Below are positions 35,831 through 45,109 of a stretch of 64,000 bases of DNA, piece after piece. Where the stretch lies: the NCBI GenBank assembly GCA_041396125.1, contig JAWKZG010000019.1, forward strand, positions 1 through 64,000, read 5' to 3'. Positions within the stretch are counted from its first letter, which is position 1; each line of letters opens with the position of its first letter. Both the position numbers and the translations under genes were made by a program. Source of the stretch: JAWKZG01 sp041396125 (GTDB taxonomy: Bacteria; Pseudomonadota; Gammaproteobacteria; Competibacterales; Competibacteraceae). The notes below the pieces were generated by a model. It was not told the origin of the DNA. It saw only the letters and a program-made list of their open reading frames with translations, and made no database searches.

Positions 35831-38243
35831 TCAGGCCGCCTGCGCTGTGCTTGGAGTGGCATCCAGTGCTGCCGCCAGGGCATCATCGACGGTTTCCAGC
35901 CAGATGAAATTCAGCTGCTCGCGGGCACTGGCCGGAATATCCTCCAAGTCCTTTTGATTGCGCTTGGGCAGTAACACGGTACGAATGCCAGCCCGCAGCG
36001 CTGCCAGGGATTTCTCCTTGACCCCGCCAATCGGCAGCACCAGACCGCGCAAACTGGTCTCACCGGTCATAGCAACCTCGCTGTGCACGGTTCGCTCGGT
36101 CAACAGCGATACCAGAGAAACAAACATCGCTACCCCGGCACTGGGGCCATCCTTGGGAATCGCACCAGCCGGTACATGCAGGTGAATGTCGTTTTCCTCA
36201 AACACTTTTAGCCGCTATGCCCAGGCGTTCGGCGCGCGCTTTGACCAGGCTCAGTGCAGCCTGGGCTGACTCCTTCATAACCTCGCCGAGTTGACCGGTA
36301 AGAATCAACTTGCCTGAGCCGGGTGCGCGACTGGTCTCGATAAACAAGATATCGCCGCCAACCGGCGTCCAGGCCAGACCGGTAGCCACGCCCGGCAGAC
36401 TGGTGCGCAGCGCCAGTTCCGATTCAAACTTGCGTGGCCCCAGAATGGCAGGCAGATCGTTCACCTCGACGGCTACCTGATCTGCTATACCCTCGGAGAT
36501 TTTCATCGCCGCCGAGCGCAGCACAGCACCGATCTCGCGTTCCAGATTTCGTACCCCGGCTTCGCGGGTGTAGGACTGTACCAGCTCCCGCAAGGCATCA
36601 GTCGATAACGTTGCCTGCTCAGCACTCAGACCATTCGCCTTGAGCTGGCGCTGGATCAGATAACGGCGACCGATCTCGACTTTTTCCTCTTCCGTGTAAC
36701 CGGGCAATTCGATAATTTCCATACGATCACGCAGCGGTCCCGGAATATTGTCCAGCACGTTTGCGGTACCAATGAATAACACTTTGCTGAGATCAAACGG
36801 CACGGCCAGATAATTATCGCGGAAAGTGCTGTTTTGTTCCGGGTCCAGTACCTCCAAAAGCGCTGAACTGGGGTCGCCGTGAAAGCTTGCGCCCAGCTTG
36901 TCCATCTCATCCAGCATGAAAACCGGGTTGCGTACGCCGGCTTTGCGAATGGACTGGATAATTGTGCCCGGCAAAGCGCCGATATAAGTACGCCGGTGAC
37001 CGCGGATTTCGGCTTCATCATGGACGCCGCCCAGCGCCGAGCGCACGAACTGCAGCCCCAGTGCCCGTGCAATAGAGCGACCCAGAGAGGTCTTGCCTAC
37101 GCCCGGTGGTCCGACAAAACACAGAATCGGACTGCGTCCTTCGGGGTTTAGTTTGCGCACCGCCAAGTATTCCAGAATACGTTTCTTGATTTTATCCAGA
37201 CCGTAATGATCTTCGTCCAGGATCGCGCGCGCTTTGGCAATATCGATACTTTCCTCATCCAGTTTGCTCCAGGGCAGCGCTGTCATCCAGTCCAGATAGC
37301 TGCGCACCATGGCATGTTCGCCTGAGGCTTCCGGCATGCGGCTCAGGCGTTTGAGCTCCTTGCGTGCTTCCTGCTCCACTTCATCCGGCATGCCGGCATC
37401 CTGAATGGCTTGTTCGAGCTCCGCCAGATCGCCGTCCTGATCGTCATCACCGAGTTGCTGCTGAATGGTTTTCAGCTGTTCGCGCAGCACATATTCGCGC
37501 TGGCGCTCATCCATTTTCTGCTTGGTTTGCTGGTCGATTTCCTGCGTCAGCTTGAGCACTTCAATACGGTGATTAACCAGTTCAATGACGTGTTCCAGCC
37601 GTTTGCGCACGTCCAGGGTTTCCAGCAAAGCCTGTTTCTCGGCCGGTTGAATATCGAGAAAATTAGCGACAATATCAGCCAGCGCCGAGCCTGAGTTAAT
37701 ACTCAAAATAGCGTTGCCCAGTTCGGCGGGCGCTTGCGGCAGCAGTCGCACGGCTTCAAGAGCACGTTGTTGCAGATAGCGCTGCCGGGCTTCGATTTCC
37801 GTGTCGGCCGACTGTTGCTCGCGTAACGGCTCGATACGCGCCACCAGGAACGGAAAGCCTTCCATAAAATCCAGCACCCGAAAGCGTTCTTCGCCCTGGC
37901 AGATGATGTGATGTGCGCCGTCCTGGGTCTTGACATGGCGCAAGATGCTGGCGACAGTGCCGGTTTTGTATAAATCGGCCGGGGTGGGATCATCCACCGT
38001 CATATCACGTTGCAATAACAAGCCAACTTTGCGCCCGCTTTGCAGGGCTTCCTGCGCAGCTGCGACAGATTTGTCACGCCCGATCACAACCGGTAATACC
38101 ACATTGGGGAACAGCACCACATTGCGCACCGGCAGGACAATAATCACATCTTCGGGCAAGGCTGTCCGCTCGATGTGCTGTCCCTGAGCGCCAGGCGCGG
38201 CACGGGGAGCGTCAGATGAAAAATGATCCAGTCGATAGTTCAT
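35831..38243 (-). CDS. lon: ATP-dependent protease Lon, one apparent frameshift
   Basis: About 804 aa. The N-terminal LON domain (VIIVLPVRNVVLFPNVVLPV), long coiled-coil region (VLKLTQEIDQQTKQKMDERQREYVLREQL), Walker A GPPGVGKTSLG, Walker B VFMLDEMDKLG, and the protease domain are all present. The catalytic Ser is in PKDGPSAGVA and the Lys in PIGGVKEKSLAA. The C-terminal ~125 codons (35831-36205) lie in another frame: the break is an extra A in GCTAAAAGTG near 36203, where AAK should continue VFEENDIHLHVP. This most likely reflects a homopolymer error, since lon is widely conserved, although many bacteria carry two lon copies. Lon degrades misfolded and regulatory proteins. A sigma-32-like promoter lies upstream. 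Confidence 0.93.
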
Positions 38244-38306
38244 AATGCAAAACCTTTTAGTCGGTCAGTCCGGTAAAGGAACTGACGAGTTACTGATTGG
38301 CTTTAG

Positions 38307-38333
38307 AAATGGGGGCCAATCAGGGGTTTTCAA
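38307..38333 (-). promoter_or_regulatory. Sigma-32 (heat-shock) type promoter for lon
   Basis: On the minus strand, TTGAAA (38333-38328) is followed after 13 bp by CCCCATTT (38314-38307). This agrees with the sigma-32 consensus (CTTGAAA, 11-16 bp, CCCCATnT). The lon ATG is ~64 bp downstream. Heat-shock control of lon is the classical arrangement in proteobacteria. Confidence 0.68.
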
Positions 38334-38473
38334 TAAATGGGGTTTTTAATACATGGCGTGATATGACGGGCACTGGCACAGGCTGATAAGTTCATGCAGG
38401 GTTCAGCCTCGGGCATGAATACTATAAAGTTGCTGTGCAACCACTTGATATCTGCAAGGTCAAAATAACCGCC

Positions 38474-38824
38474 ATGCTAATCAGAATGATTCAAACAACC
38501 CGCTTCGGTGTTTTCGTGCTACTGCTGCTTGCCGCTGTGCCTGCTTATGCTTTGCGCTGTGACCGCCATGTCATCTCTGAAGGTGAGCATAAAATCCAGG
38601 TATTGCGTCACTGCGGCGAACCGGTCAGTGTACAAGAGTGGCAGGAGGCTCCACGCCAGCAGGTATATGATTTTGACCTGGGCCATTATGTGTATCAGCC
38701 TTTTGGCAAACCGGTGCATATGGCCGAATGGATATACAATTTCGGGCCACGCCGGTTAATGCGCAAGCTAACCTTTCGTGATGGCGAGCTGATCAAGATC
38801 GAAACACTGAGTTACGGGTATTGA
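38474..38824 (+). CDS. Exported DUF2845 family protein
   Basis: The protein has 116 aa from the ATG at 38474 (or 112 aa from 38486). A signal peptide ends around VPAYA (residue ~27). The mature part LRCDRHVISEGEHKIQVLRHCGEPVSVQEW, then WIYNFGPRRLMRKLTFRDGELIKIETLSYGY, is the DUF2845 pattern (two conserved cysteines, a GEP turn and W-x-Y-N-F-G). It is probably periplasmic. Function is unknown. It is divergent from lon, and a perfect hairpin overlaps its stop. Confidence 0.8.
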   Translation: MLIRMIQTTRFGVFVLLLLAAVPAYALRCDRHVISEGEHKIQVLRHCGEPVSVQEWQEAPRQQVYDFDLGHYVYQPFGKPVHMAEWIYNFGPRRLMRKLTFRDGELIKIETLSYGY

Positions 38825-38852
38825 GAAGTTGTTTTAAACACAGCTTCTCAAT
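38820..38852 (+). terminator. Hairpin at the end of the DUF2845 gene
   Basis: ATTGAGAAG (38820-38828) pairs perfectly with CTTCTCAAT (38844-38852) across a 15-nt loop. It starts inside the last codon and ends 14 bp before the next gene. No T run follows, so it may be a weak terminator or an RNA processing or attenuation element rather than a classical terminator. Confidence 0.4.
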
Positions 38853-38866
38853 GCCAGGAGTTCACG

Positions 38867-39496
38867 ATGCCAAGATATACTGATTTTACTCGCCGTCACT
38901 TGCTGCTGGCAGGAGCCGCTTTAGGTCTGACAGCGTCCAAGGCGACCGCACTGGTACTCACACCAACCCAGACGCGGGGGCCATTTTATCCTTTAGCCTT
39001 ACCGTTGGACCGCGACAATGATTTGGTGACTGTCGCGGGACAAGGTTTGGCCAAGGGCGAAATCGTCAATCTGGCCGGACAGGTTCTGGATCCACAAGGC
39101 CAACCGGTTCCAGGGGCTTTGGTCGAAATCTGGCAATGCGATGTCTTTGGGCGTTACCACCATCCTGGCGATCGGCGCAATGTGCCGGTGGATCCCAACT
39201 TCCAGGGCTATGGCCAATACACAACGGGTACTGATGGCGGTTATCGTTTTCGCACGATTAAGCCTGTTCCGTATCCTGGGCGCGCGCCGCATATTCACTT
39301 CCAGGTCAGCGGCTCTGGCATCGCAACGCTGGTCACCCAGATGTATCTGGCAGATGCGCCGGAAAACGACAAAGATTTCATCTATAAGCGGATTCGCGAT
39401 GCGCAAGCCCGTGCCAGTGTAACGGTTGACTTTGCAGCAGGTAGCGATGGCTTGCCTCTAGGCCGATTCGATATTGTGCTGCAAAAGACGGGATAA
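38867..39496 (+). CDS. Intradiol ring-cleavage dioxygenase-like protein, exported
   Basis: The protein has 209 aa. The N-terminus (FTRRHLLLAGAALGLTASKATA) has a twin-arginine-like RR followed by a hydrophobic stretch, so it may use the Tat system. The body matches the protocatechuate 3,4-dioxygenase/intradiol family: TRGPFYP, LAGQVLDPQGQPVPGALVEIWQCDVFGRYHHPGD, TDGGYRFRTIKPVPYPGRAPHIHFQV. The iron ligands of the family fit: a Tyr in GRYHH, a Tyr in VPYPGR and the two His of PHIHFQ. Its substrate is not clear. It stands alone. Confidence 0.82.
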   Translation: MPRYTDFTRRHLLLAGAALGLTASKATALVLTPTQTRGPFYPLALPLDRDNDLVTVAGQGLAKGEIVNLAGQVLDPQGQPVPGALVEIWQCDVFGRYHHPGDRRNVPVDPNFQGYGQYTTGTDGGYRFRTIKPVPYPGRAPHIHFQVSGSGIATLVTQMYLADAPENDKDFIYKRIRDAQARASVTVDFAAGSDGLPLGRFDIVLQKTG

Positions 39497-41290
39497 TCAG
39501 CTTTCAAATACATAGCGTCCGGGGGCCTGTTCGAGCGGCGGATGGGCCGGTGAGCCCATCGGGGGTGGCAGGGTTTTGCCGGTCGAGTGGGATTCCAGCC
39601 AGTGCTGCCAGACCGGCCACCAGGAGCCATCCTGCGGGGCATGTGTGCGTATCCAGGTGGCCGGATCAATATAGTGTTCGCCTTCCACGCGGGTGGCGCA
39701 GCGGTAATGCCGGTGCCGATGCCCTGGTTCGCTTACGATGCCGGCATTATGGCCGCCGCTGGTGAGCAGAAAAGTAACTTCATCGACATCGGCCAGCAAA
39801 TTGATTTTATACACCGAGTGCCAGGGGGCGACATGGTCTTTTTCGGTGCCAACAGCGAATATCGGGGCCCGCAGATCGCTGATGGTGACCGGTCGGTCAT
39901 CCACCTGCAACCGGCCCTCTGCCAGATCGTTATCGAGAAACAGCTGGCGCAGGTATTCGGAATGCATGCGCGAGGGCATGCGGGTCTGGTCTGCGTTCCA
40001 GGCCATTAAATCCGACATCCCGGCACGCTGGCCCAGCAGATAATCATGCACCATGCGCGACCAGATCAGATCGTTGGAGCGCAGCAGCTGAAACGCCCCG
40101 GCCATCTGGCGGGTATCCAGCGTACCCTGGCTCCACATAATATCTTCCAGAAAGGCCAGCTGATTCTCGTCGATGAACAACATTAACTCACCGGCCTCGG
40201 TGAAATCCGTTTGCGCCGCCAGCAAGGTCATACTGGCCAGACGTTGATCACTGTCGCGCGCCAGGGCAGCAGCGGCAATCGTCAGTAAGGTTCCGCCCAG
40301 GCAGTAGCCTACCGCGTGTACCCGTTGCCGTGGGGTGATAGTTTTGATGACATCCAGCGCAGCCATGATCCCCAAGCGGCGGTAATCGTCCATGCCCAGA
40401 TCACGGTCGTCGGCGCTGGGGTTATGCCAGGAGATCATAAACACCGTATGTCCCTGGCTGACCAGGTAGTTGACCAGCGAATTATGCGGCGACAGATCCA
40501 GAATATAGTATTTCATGATCCAGGCCGGCACGATCAGGATGGGTTCATTATGGACTTCGAGGGTGTCCGGTGAGTACTGGATCAGTTCGATCAGGCGGTT
40601 GCGATACACCACCTGGCCCGGCGTGACAGCGATCGTGCGGCCAACTTCAAACTGCTCAATCCCGACCGGTTTGCCGCCCAGCACCGTGCGCTGCCAGTCC
40701 TCAATCCAGTTGGTCCAGCCGCGCAGCAGATTGGCACCACCTTGCTGCCAGCTGGTTTGCTGTATTTCCGGATTGGTGAGCGGGAAATTCGAGGGTGAGA
40801 ACATATCCAGCACTTGACGGGCAGTGAATGAGACCGCGTTTTCGTGATGGCGGGACAGCCCATGAATGCCAGTGGTAGCGTTATGCCACCATTGCTGATT
40901 GAGTAAAAAGCTCTGATAAATCAGGTTGTACGGCCACTGTTGCCAGTCTGGATGGTCAAAACGATGATCTTGCGGCAGCGGTTTGATGCAGGGTTCGCTC
41001 TCGCCCTGCAGACTATGCATGCTGTACATATTCAGGCGTAGCGCTTTGCGCAGCGCTTTTTGCAGCAATTGGGCCTGTTTGCCGGGGGCCATGCCCAGAT
41101 GGATGATCCAGTCCAGGTACGCCAGCAACAGTGCTGCAGGCGAAAGCCCCATACTCATGCGGCCCAGCATGGCATTGGTCAGCCGGTCGATAGGCTCACG
41201 CGCAGCACTGTCGTCATCTGTGCTGGCATTATCATTATTGGAGCCAGTGTTCGGACCCTGAGGCGGTAGTAGGGGGTAATCGCTTTGCAT
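39497..41290 (-). CDS. Poly(3-hydroxyalkanoate) synthase (PhaC-type)
   Basis: The protein has 597 aa, similar to class I synthases. The lipase-like box is GYCLGG with the nucleophile Cys at residue 330. The Asp of AVGTEKDHVAPWHSVYKI and the His of GGHNAGIV complete the triad. Other typical blocks: NFPLTNPEIQQTSWQQGGANLLRGW (~168-192), VYRNRLIELIQY, LIVPAWIMKYYILDL and VFMISWHNPSADDRDLGMDDY. The ATG has AGGAGCG upstream. The enzyme polymerises hydroxyacyl-CoA into storage granules. No phaA, phaB or phasin gene is nearby, so monomer supply lies elsewhere. Confidence 0.93.
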   Translation of the reverse strand: MQSDYPLLPPQGPNTGSNNDNASTDDDSAAREPIDRLTNAMLGRMSMGLSPAALLLAYLDWIIHLGMAPGKQAQLLQKALRKALRLNMYSMHSLQGESEPCIKPLPQDHRFDHPDWQQWPYNLIYQSFLLNQQWWHNATTGIHGLSRHHENAVSFTARQVLDMFSPSNFPLTNPEIQQTSWQQGGANLLRGWTNWIEDWQRTVLGGKPVGIEQFEVGRTIAVTPGQVVYRNRLIELIQYSPDTLEVHNEPILIVPAWIMKYYILDLSPHNSLVNYLVSQGHTVFMISWHNPSADDRDLGMDDYRRLGIMAALDVIKTITPRQRVHAVGYCLGGTLLTIAAAALARDSDQRLASMTLLAAQTDFTEAGELMLFIDENQLAFLEDIMWSQGTLDTRQMAGAFQLLRSNDLIWSRMVHDYLLGQRAGMSDLMAWNADQTRMPSRMHSEYLRQLFLDNDLAEGRLQVDDRPVTISDLRAPIFAVGTEKDHVAPWHSVYKINLLADVDEVTFLLTSGGHNAGIVSEPGHRHRHYRCATRVEGEHYIDPATWIRTHAPQDGSWWPVWQHWLESHSTGKTLPPPMGSPAHPPLEQAPGRYVFES

Positions 41291-41426
41291 GATCGCTCCT
41301 GTGCTCTGTGTGTGAGCCGAGTGTCTGGCAATCTAACGGATTACACCCTGTGACAGCATTGACCTCGGTCAAGTGCGGGGTTTGTATTGTTTTTTAGCGC
41401 AAGCCGTGTTGGTTTGGCCGTTGCGC

Positions 41427-41906
41427 TTATTCGGCGACGGTATCGCGGGCGATCGTGTCCAGCATCTCTGCAATAGCCGCACTGACCTGGGCACTGTTGG
41501 GCCCGAGCAGTTGTGGCACCCGATAGGCGAGGTGTACGAGCTCGGGCTGTTCCAGCGTTACGTAGACCACAATGGTGAACGGGCAGTTGACGATATTACG
41601 CGGATCAGCGGCGATCATGGCGTAGGTATGCTGTGCACTGCAAAAATCGAAAGCATCGCCGCGCAGTAAAACGGGTTCATAGCCAAGATCCTTGCGGGTG
41701 TTATCCAGCATTTCGCCAATTTTCATGATGCCCCGTATCAGCAAGCCCTGATTGGTAATAGCAAACTCGAGGTTTTCCTTGACCTGTTCGTAAGGCTCCT
41801 GCGTGCTATAGACGACGGGTTCCTGCGCATAGGCTGACGTCAGCCACAGCAGCCATCCGAAGATGATGCAAGCACCACTATAAATACCACTACGGCGGTT
41901 TTTCAT
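41427..41906 (-). CDS. Exported DUF302 domain protein
   Basis: The protein has 159 aa from the ATG at 41906 (AGGGAGAAC upstream). A signal peptide (residues ~1-28, LLWLTSAYAQE) targets it to the periplasm. The DUF302 pattern reads EPYEQVKENLEFAITNQGLLIRG and continues with LDNTRKDLGYEPVL, DAFDFCSAQHTYAMIAADPRNIVNCPFTIVVY. This is a small alpha-beta fold often seen with metal or redox genes. Two cysteines (C~91, C~110) might form a disulfide. It is divergent from hemL. Confidence 0.8.
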   Translation of the reverse strand: MKNRRSGIYSGACIIFGWLLWLTSAYAQEPVVYSTQEPYEQVKENLEFAITNQGLLIRGIMKIGEMLDNTRKDLGYEPVLLRGDAFDFCSAQHTYAMIAADPRNIVNCPFTIVVYVTLEQPELVHLAYRVPQLLGPNSAQVSAAIAEMLDTIARDTVAE

Positions 41907-42097
41907 GTTGTTCTCCCTTGGGTCTGTAGAATGCAGCTCTTGTATATGTATTAAGGCCATTGTTTCACAGCCTGTCGTGCAGGACCAAGACGAGGAACGT
42001 TACAATACGTATGACTGGCGCGCACAGCAGGCCTAACCCGGTGAACATAAGCCCGGTGAATCCCTTAACCAGACTAGATACACAGCAGGAGCAACCC

Positions 42098-43378
42098 ATG
42101 ACTCGATCGCAAGAACTTTTCCAGGACGCCCAGCGTTATATTCCAGGCGGTGTCAATTCGCCAGTACGGGCATTTCGCAGCGTTGGTGGCACGCCGATTT
42201 TTTTCAAGCGTGGCCAGGGGGCATATTTATTCGACGAGGACGATCAGCGTTATATCGACTATGTCGGCTCCTGGGGGCCGATGATTGCCGGTCATGCCCA
42301 TCCTGATGTCATTAAGGCGGTACAGGATACGGCTGCCGATGGCCTCAGTTTTGGCACTCCGTGTGCGCTGGAAACCGAGCTGGCCAAAAAAGTGCTGGAA
42401 CTGGTGCCGTCGATGGATCTGGTGCGTATGGTCAATTCCGGCACCGAGGCGACCATGAGCGCGATCCGGGTGGCGCGTGGCTATACCGGGCGGGATAAAA
42501 TCATCAAATTCGAAGGCTGCTATCACGGCCATTCCGACTGCCTGCTGGTCAAAGCCGGTTCCGGCGCACTGACGCTGGGTGTGCCGACCTCACCGGGTGT
42601 GCCGCCGGAAGTTGTTGCTCATACGCTGACCCTGAACTTCAATGATCTGGATAATGTCCGTCAGGTCTGCAGTGAAATCGGTCAGCAGGTCGCCTGCATT
42701 ATTGTCGAGCCGGTGGCCGGTAATATGAACTGTATTCCGCCCGAGCCGGGCTTCCTGCAGGGGTTGCGTGAGGTCTGCGATCAGTACGGTATCGTGCTGA
42801 TTTTTGACGAAGTCATGACCGGTTTCCGGGTTGCTCTGGGCGGCGCGCAGGCACATTACGGGGTAACCCCCGATATGACCACGCTGGGTAAAGTCATCGG
42901 CGGTGGCATGCCCGTCGGCGCGTTTGGCGGTAAACGCGACATCATGGCGCAGCTGGCGCCGTTGGGGCCGGTGTATCAGGCCGGTACTCTGTCCGGTAAT
43001 CCGGTAGCCATGGCGGCCGGTCTGGCTACCCTGAAACTGATATCCGAGCCGGGCTTTCACGACGCCTTAAGCGCCAAGACCCGGCGTTTTTGCGAAGGTT
43101 TGCAGGCTGCTGCACAACAAGCCAATATTCCGCTGAGCACAAATTATGTCGGTGGCATGTTCGGTTTCTTTTTCTCTGATGCCGGACAGATCAGCCGTTA
43201 TACACAGGTCACTGCCTGCGACGTCGAGCGCTTTAAACGGTTTTTCCACGGTATGCTGGACGGCGGTGTTTATCTCGCGCCATCAGCATTTGAGGCCGGG
43301 TTTATGTCGGCGGCGCACAGCGAGGCCGATATTGATAACACTATCGCGCTGGCGGAAAAGGTATTCGCTACACTTTAG
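42098..43378 (+). CDS. hemL: Glutamate-1-semialdehyde 2,1-aminomutase
   Basis: The protein has 426 aa from the ATG at 42098, eight bases after CAGGAG, the exact usual length. It opens MTRSQELFQDAQRYIPGGVNSPVRAF. It is a PLP aminotransferase-fold enzyme with MVNSGTEATMSAIRVARGYTGRDKI, YHGHSD, LIFDEVMTGFRVALGG and TTLGKVIGGGMPVGAFGG, in which the Lys binds PLP. It converts glutamate-1-semialdehyde to 5-aminolevulinate in the C5 haem pathway of most bacteria. It is a single gene. Confidence 0.97.
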   Translation: MTRSQELFQDAQRYIPGGVNSPVRAFRSVGGTPIFFKRGQGAYLFDEDDQRYIDYVGSWGPMIAGHAHPDVIKAVQDTAADGLSFGTPCALETELAKKVLELVPSMDLVRMVNSGTEATMSAIRVARGYTGRDKIIKFEGCYHGHSDCLLVKAGSGALTLGVPTSPGVPPEVVAHTLTLNFNDLDNVRQVCSEIGQQVACIIVEPVAGNMNCIPPEPGFLQGLREVCDQYGIVLIFDEVMTGFRVALGGAQAHYGVTPDMTTLGKVIGGGMPVGAFGGKRDIMAQLAPLGPVYQAGTLSGNPVAMAAGLATLKLISEPGFHDALSAKTRRFCEGLQAAAQQANIPLSTNYVGGMFGFFFSDAGQISRYTQVTACDVERFKRFFHGMLDGGVYLAPSAFEAGFMSAAHSEADIDNTIALAEKVFATL

Positions 43379-43481
43379 CGTTTGGTTGCAATAGCATTCG
43401 CTCATGCTTCTGATTAGACGAACAGATCAGCACGATTGGAGTAAATTCTGGCAATAGCAGTGAACAGCATATTAAATTCTA

Positions 43482-43511
43482 TTAAATATTGTTACGCACT
43501 GTTAAATATTG
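43482..43511. repeat. Direct repeats TTAAATATTG upstream of the sensor-like gene
   Basis: TTAAATATTG occurs at 43482-43491 and again at 43502-43511, 20 bp apart, about two helix turns. They are flanked by an inverted 8-mer: CAATAGCA (43452-43459) and TGCTATTG (43510-43517). The setting is an AT-rich gap before the next gene, so a regulator-binding role is possible but unproven. Confidence 0.35.
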
Positions 43512-43574
43512 CTATTGTCTGCCGATGTAAATAGCCATCCTGTCATGATTATTTGCGAAACCCTCGAGAATGCA

Positions 43575-44192
43575 ATGAGAATGAAAAGACAACTTTTTAC
43601 CTGTGTATTTGCAACCTTGTTTGCTGCTTCAGCGAATGCTATCAGCCAAGAGAAAACGGTCGATACTGCGGCTGTTAATGCGAAAGCAGAGCATTATCTG
43701 CATACCTTTGTGACCGAGCTCATGCACGACCCGGTGGTCGTGCGATCAATCAATACCCAGAACGTTTTTAATGAAGCTCTGGAGTTGAGCACCATTGAGG
43801 AGCTTGATCAGCAATGGCGGCAGGAACGGGAGCAAGGCGGTGGTGCCCTGATTGAGCGGGTGTTGGAGAATTCCCTGTCAGAATACCTGCAGTTGATCAA
43901 GGAAATCAGCGAGGGCATGGTAACCGAGATTATCGTTATGGATAATCAGGGGCTGAATGTCGGTGTCAGCGATATCACCTCGGATTACTGGCAGGGCGAT
44001 GAAGATAAATGGCAACGAACTTTTGCGCTGGGTGAGGGCGCGGTGTTTGTCGATGAGATCGAACTCGATGAATCCACCCAGATCGTGCAGACCCAGGCCA
44101 GTGTTGCCATCATCAATCCGTTTGATAATCAGGTCATCGGTGCCGTAACGTTCGGTCTCAACGCCGAATTATTGCTGGCGGAAATCGAGTAG
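43575..44192 (+). CDS. Exported single PDC/Cache-like sensor domain protein
   Basis: The protein has 205 aa from the ATG at 43575 (MRMKRQLFTC). A signal peptide ends near residue 20 (AASANA). The mature protein has a helical first half and then GMVTEIIVMDNQGLNVGVSDITSDYWQGDEDKWQRTFALGEGAVFV, the PDC-type periplasmic ligand-binding pattern. There is no transmembrane helix or output domain, so it is a soluble periplasmic sensor, perhaps partner to a kinase elsewhere. It stands alone behind an AT-rich, repeat-bearing spacer. Confidence 0.75.
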   Translation: MRMKRQLFTCVFATLFAASANAISQEKTVDTAAVNAKAEHYLHTFVTELMHDPVVVRSINTQNVFNEALELSTIEELDQQWRQEREQGGGALIERVLENSLSEYLQLIKEISEGMVTEIIVMDNQGLNVGVSDITSDYWQGDEDKWQRTFALGEGAVFVDEIELDESTQIVQTQASVAIINPFDNQVIGAVTFGLNAELLLAEIE

Positions 44193-44302
44193 CGCAGTAT
44201 AGCGCCCGTGCTGGCCGGCAGGCAGTGCTTGCCTGACGGCTTCACACATAGAACAATGTCGGCGACTACAACTATCCACACACAACAGAGGAGTCATCGA
44301 CA

Positions 44303-45058
44303 ATGAGTTCTATTGCTAAGATTGCGTTGGTTACCGGTGCCGGCAGCGGTATCGGTCGGGCCAGTGCGCTGGCACTGGCACAGGCTGGCTATAACGTGGT
44401 ACTGGCGGGCCGGCGGCTTGAGGCGTTGCAGGAAACCGCTGCTGCAGCCCCGGAGGGCGTCAAGATGCTACCGGTGTCTACCGATGCCTCCGATCCGGAG
44501 TCGGTAGCACAATTATTTGCCACCACCAAGCAAACGTTCGGACGACTGGACGTTTTGTTCAATAACGCCGGCACCGGTGCGCCCACCATCCCACTGGAAG
44601 ACCTGAGCTTTGAGCAGTGGAAAACCGTGGTTGATATCAACCTGACCGGCACCTTCCTGTGCATTCAGCAAGCTTTCAAACTGATGAAAGAGCAGGACCC
44701 GCGTGGCGGCCGGATCATTAATAATGGCTCTATCTCGGCCTATGCGCCCCGGCCTTTTTCCGCACCTTATACGGCGACCAAACACGGTGTGTCAGGCCTG
44801 ACCCGCTCGGCTGCGCTGGATGGCCGACGTTACGACATCGCGGTCGGCCAGATCGATATTGGCAATGCCGCAACCGAAATGACCGCCCGCATGAAAAAAG
44901 GGGTGCCCCAGGCCAATGGCGAGATGGCGGTTGAGCCAACCATGGATGTCCAGCACGTTGCCAATTCTGTGGTGTACATGGCCAGTCTGCCACTGGATGC
45001 CAATATTCTGTTCCACACTGTCATGGCGACCAAAATGCCGTTCGTGGGCCGTGGTTAA
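44303..45058 (+). CDS. Short-chain dehydrogenase/reductase
   Basis: The protein has 251 aa. The NAD(P) Rossmann motif is VTGAGSGIGRAS (residues ~10-21), followed by NNAG (~90-93), a catalytic Ser in NNGSISAYAP (~145) and YTATKHG (YxxxK, ~160). A ribosome-binding site (GAGGAG) precedes the ATG. It is a classical SDR that oxidises or reduces a secondary alcohol; the substrate is unknown. It faces the amidohydrolase and aldo/keto reductase genes, a set that resembles the enzymes of non-phosphorylative sugar oxidation. Confidence 0.88.
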   Translation: MSSIAKIALVTGAGSGIGRASALALAQAGYNVVLAGRRLEALQETAAAAPEGVKMLPVSTDASDPESVAQLFATTKQTFGRLDVLFNNAGTGAPTIPLEDLSFEQWKTVVDINLTGTFLCIQQAFKLMKEQDPRGGRIINNGSISAYAPRPFSAPYTATKHGVSGLTRSAALDGRRYDIAVGQIDIGNAATEMTARMKKGVPQANGEMAVEPTMDVQHVANSVVYMASLPLDANILFHTVMATKMPFVGRG

Positions 45059-45109
45059 GGCGGTTCGGTAAATGATCAGACGTTGCCGGGCGCATGCACC
45101 CGGTGGCGT

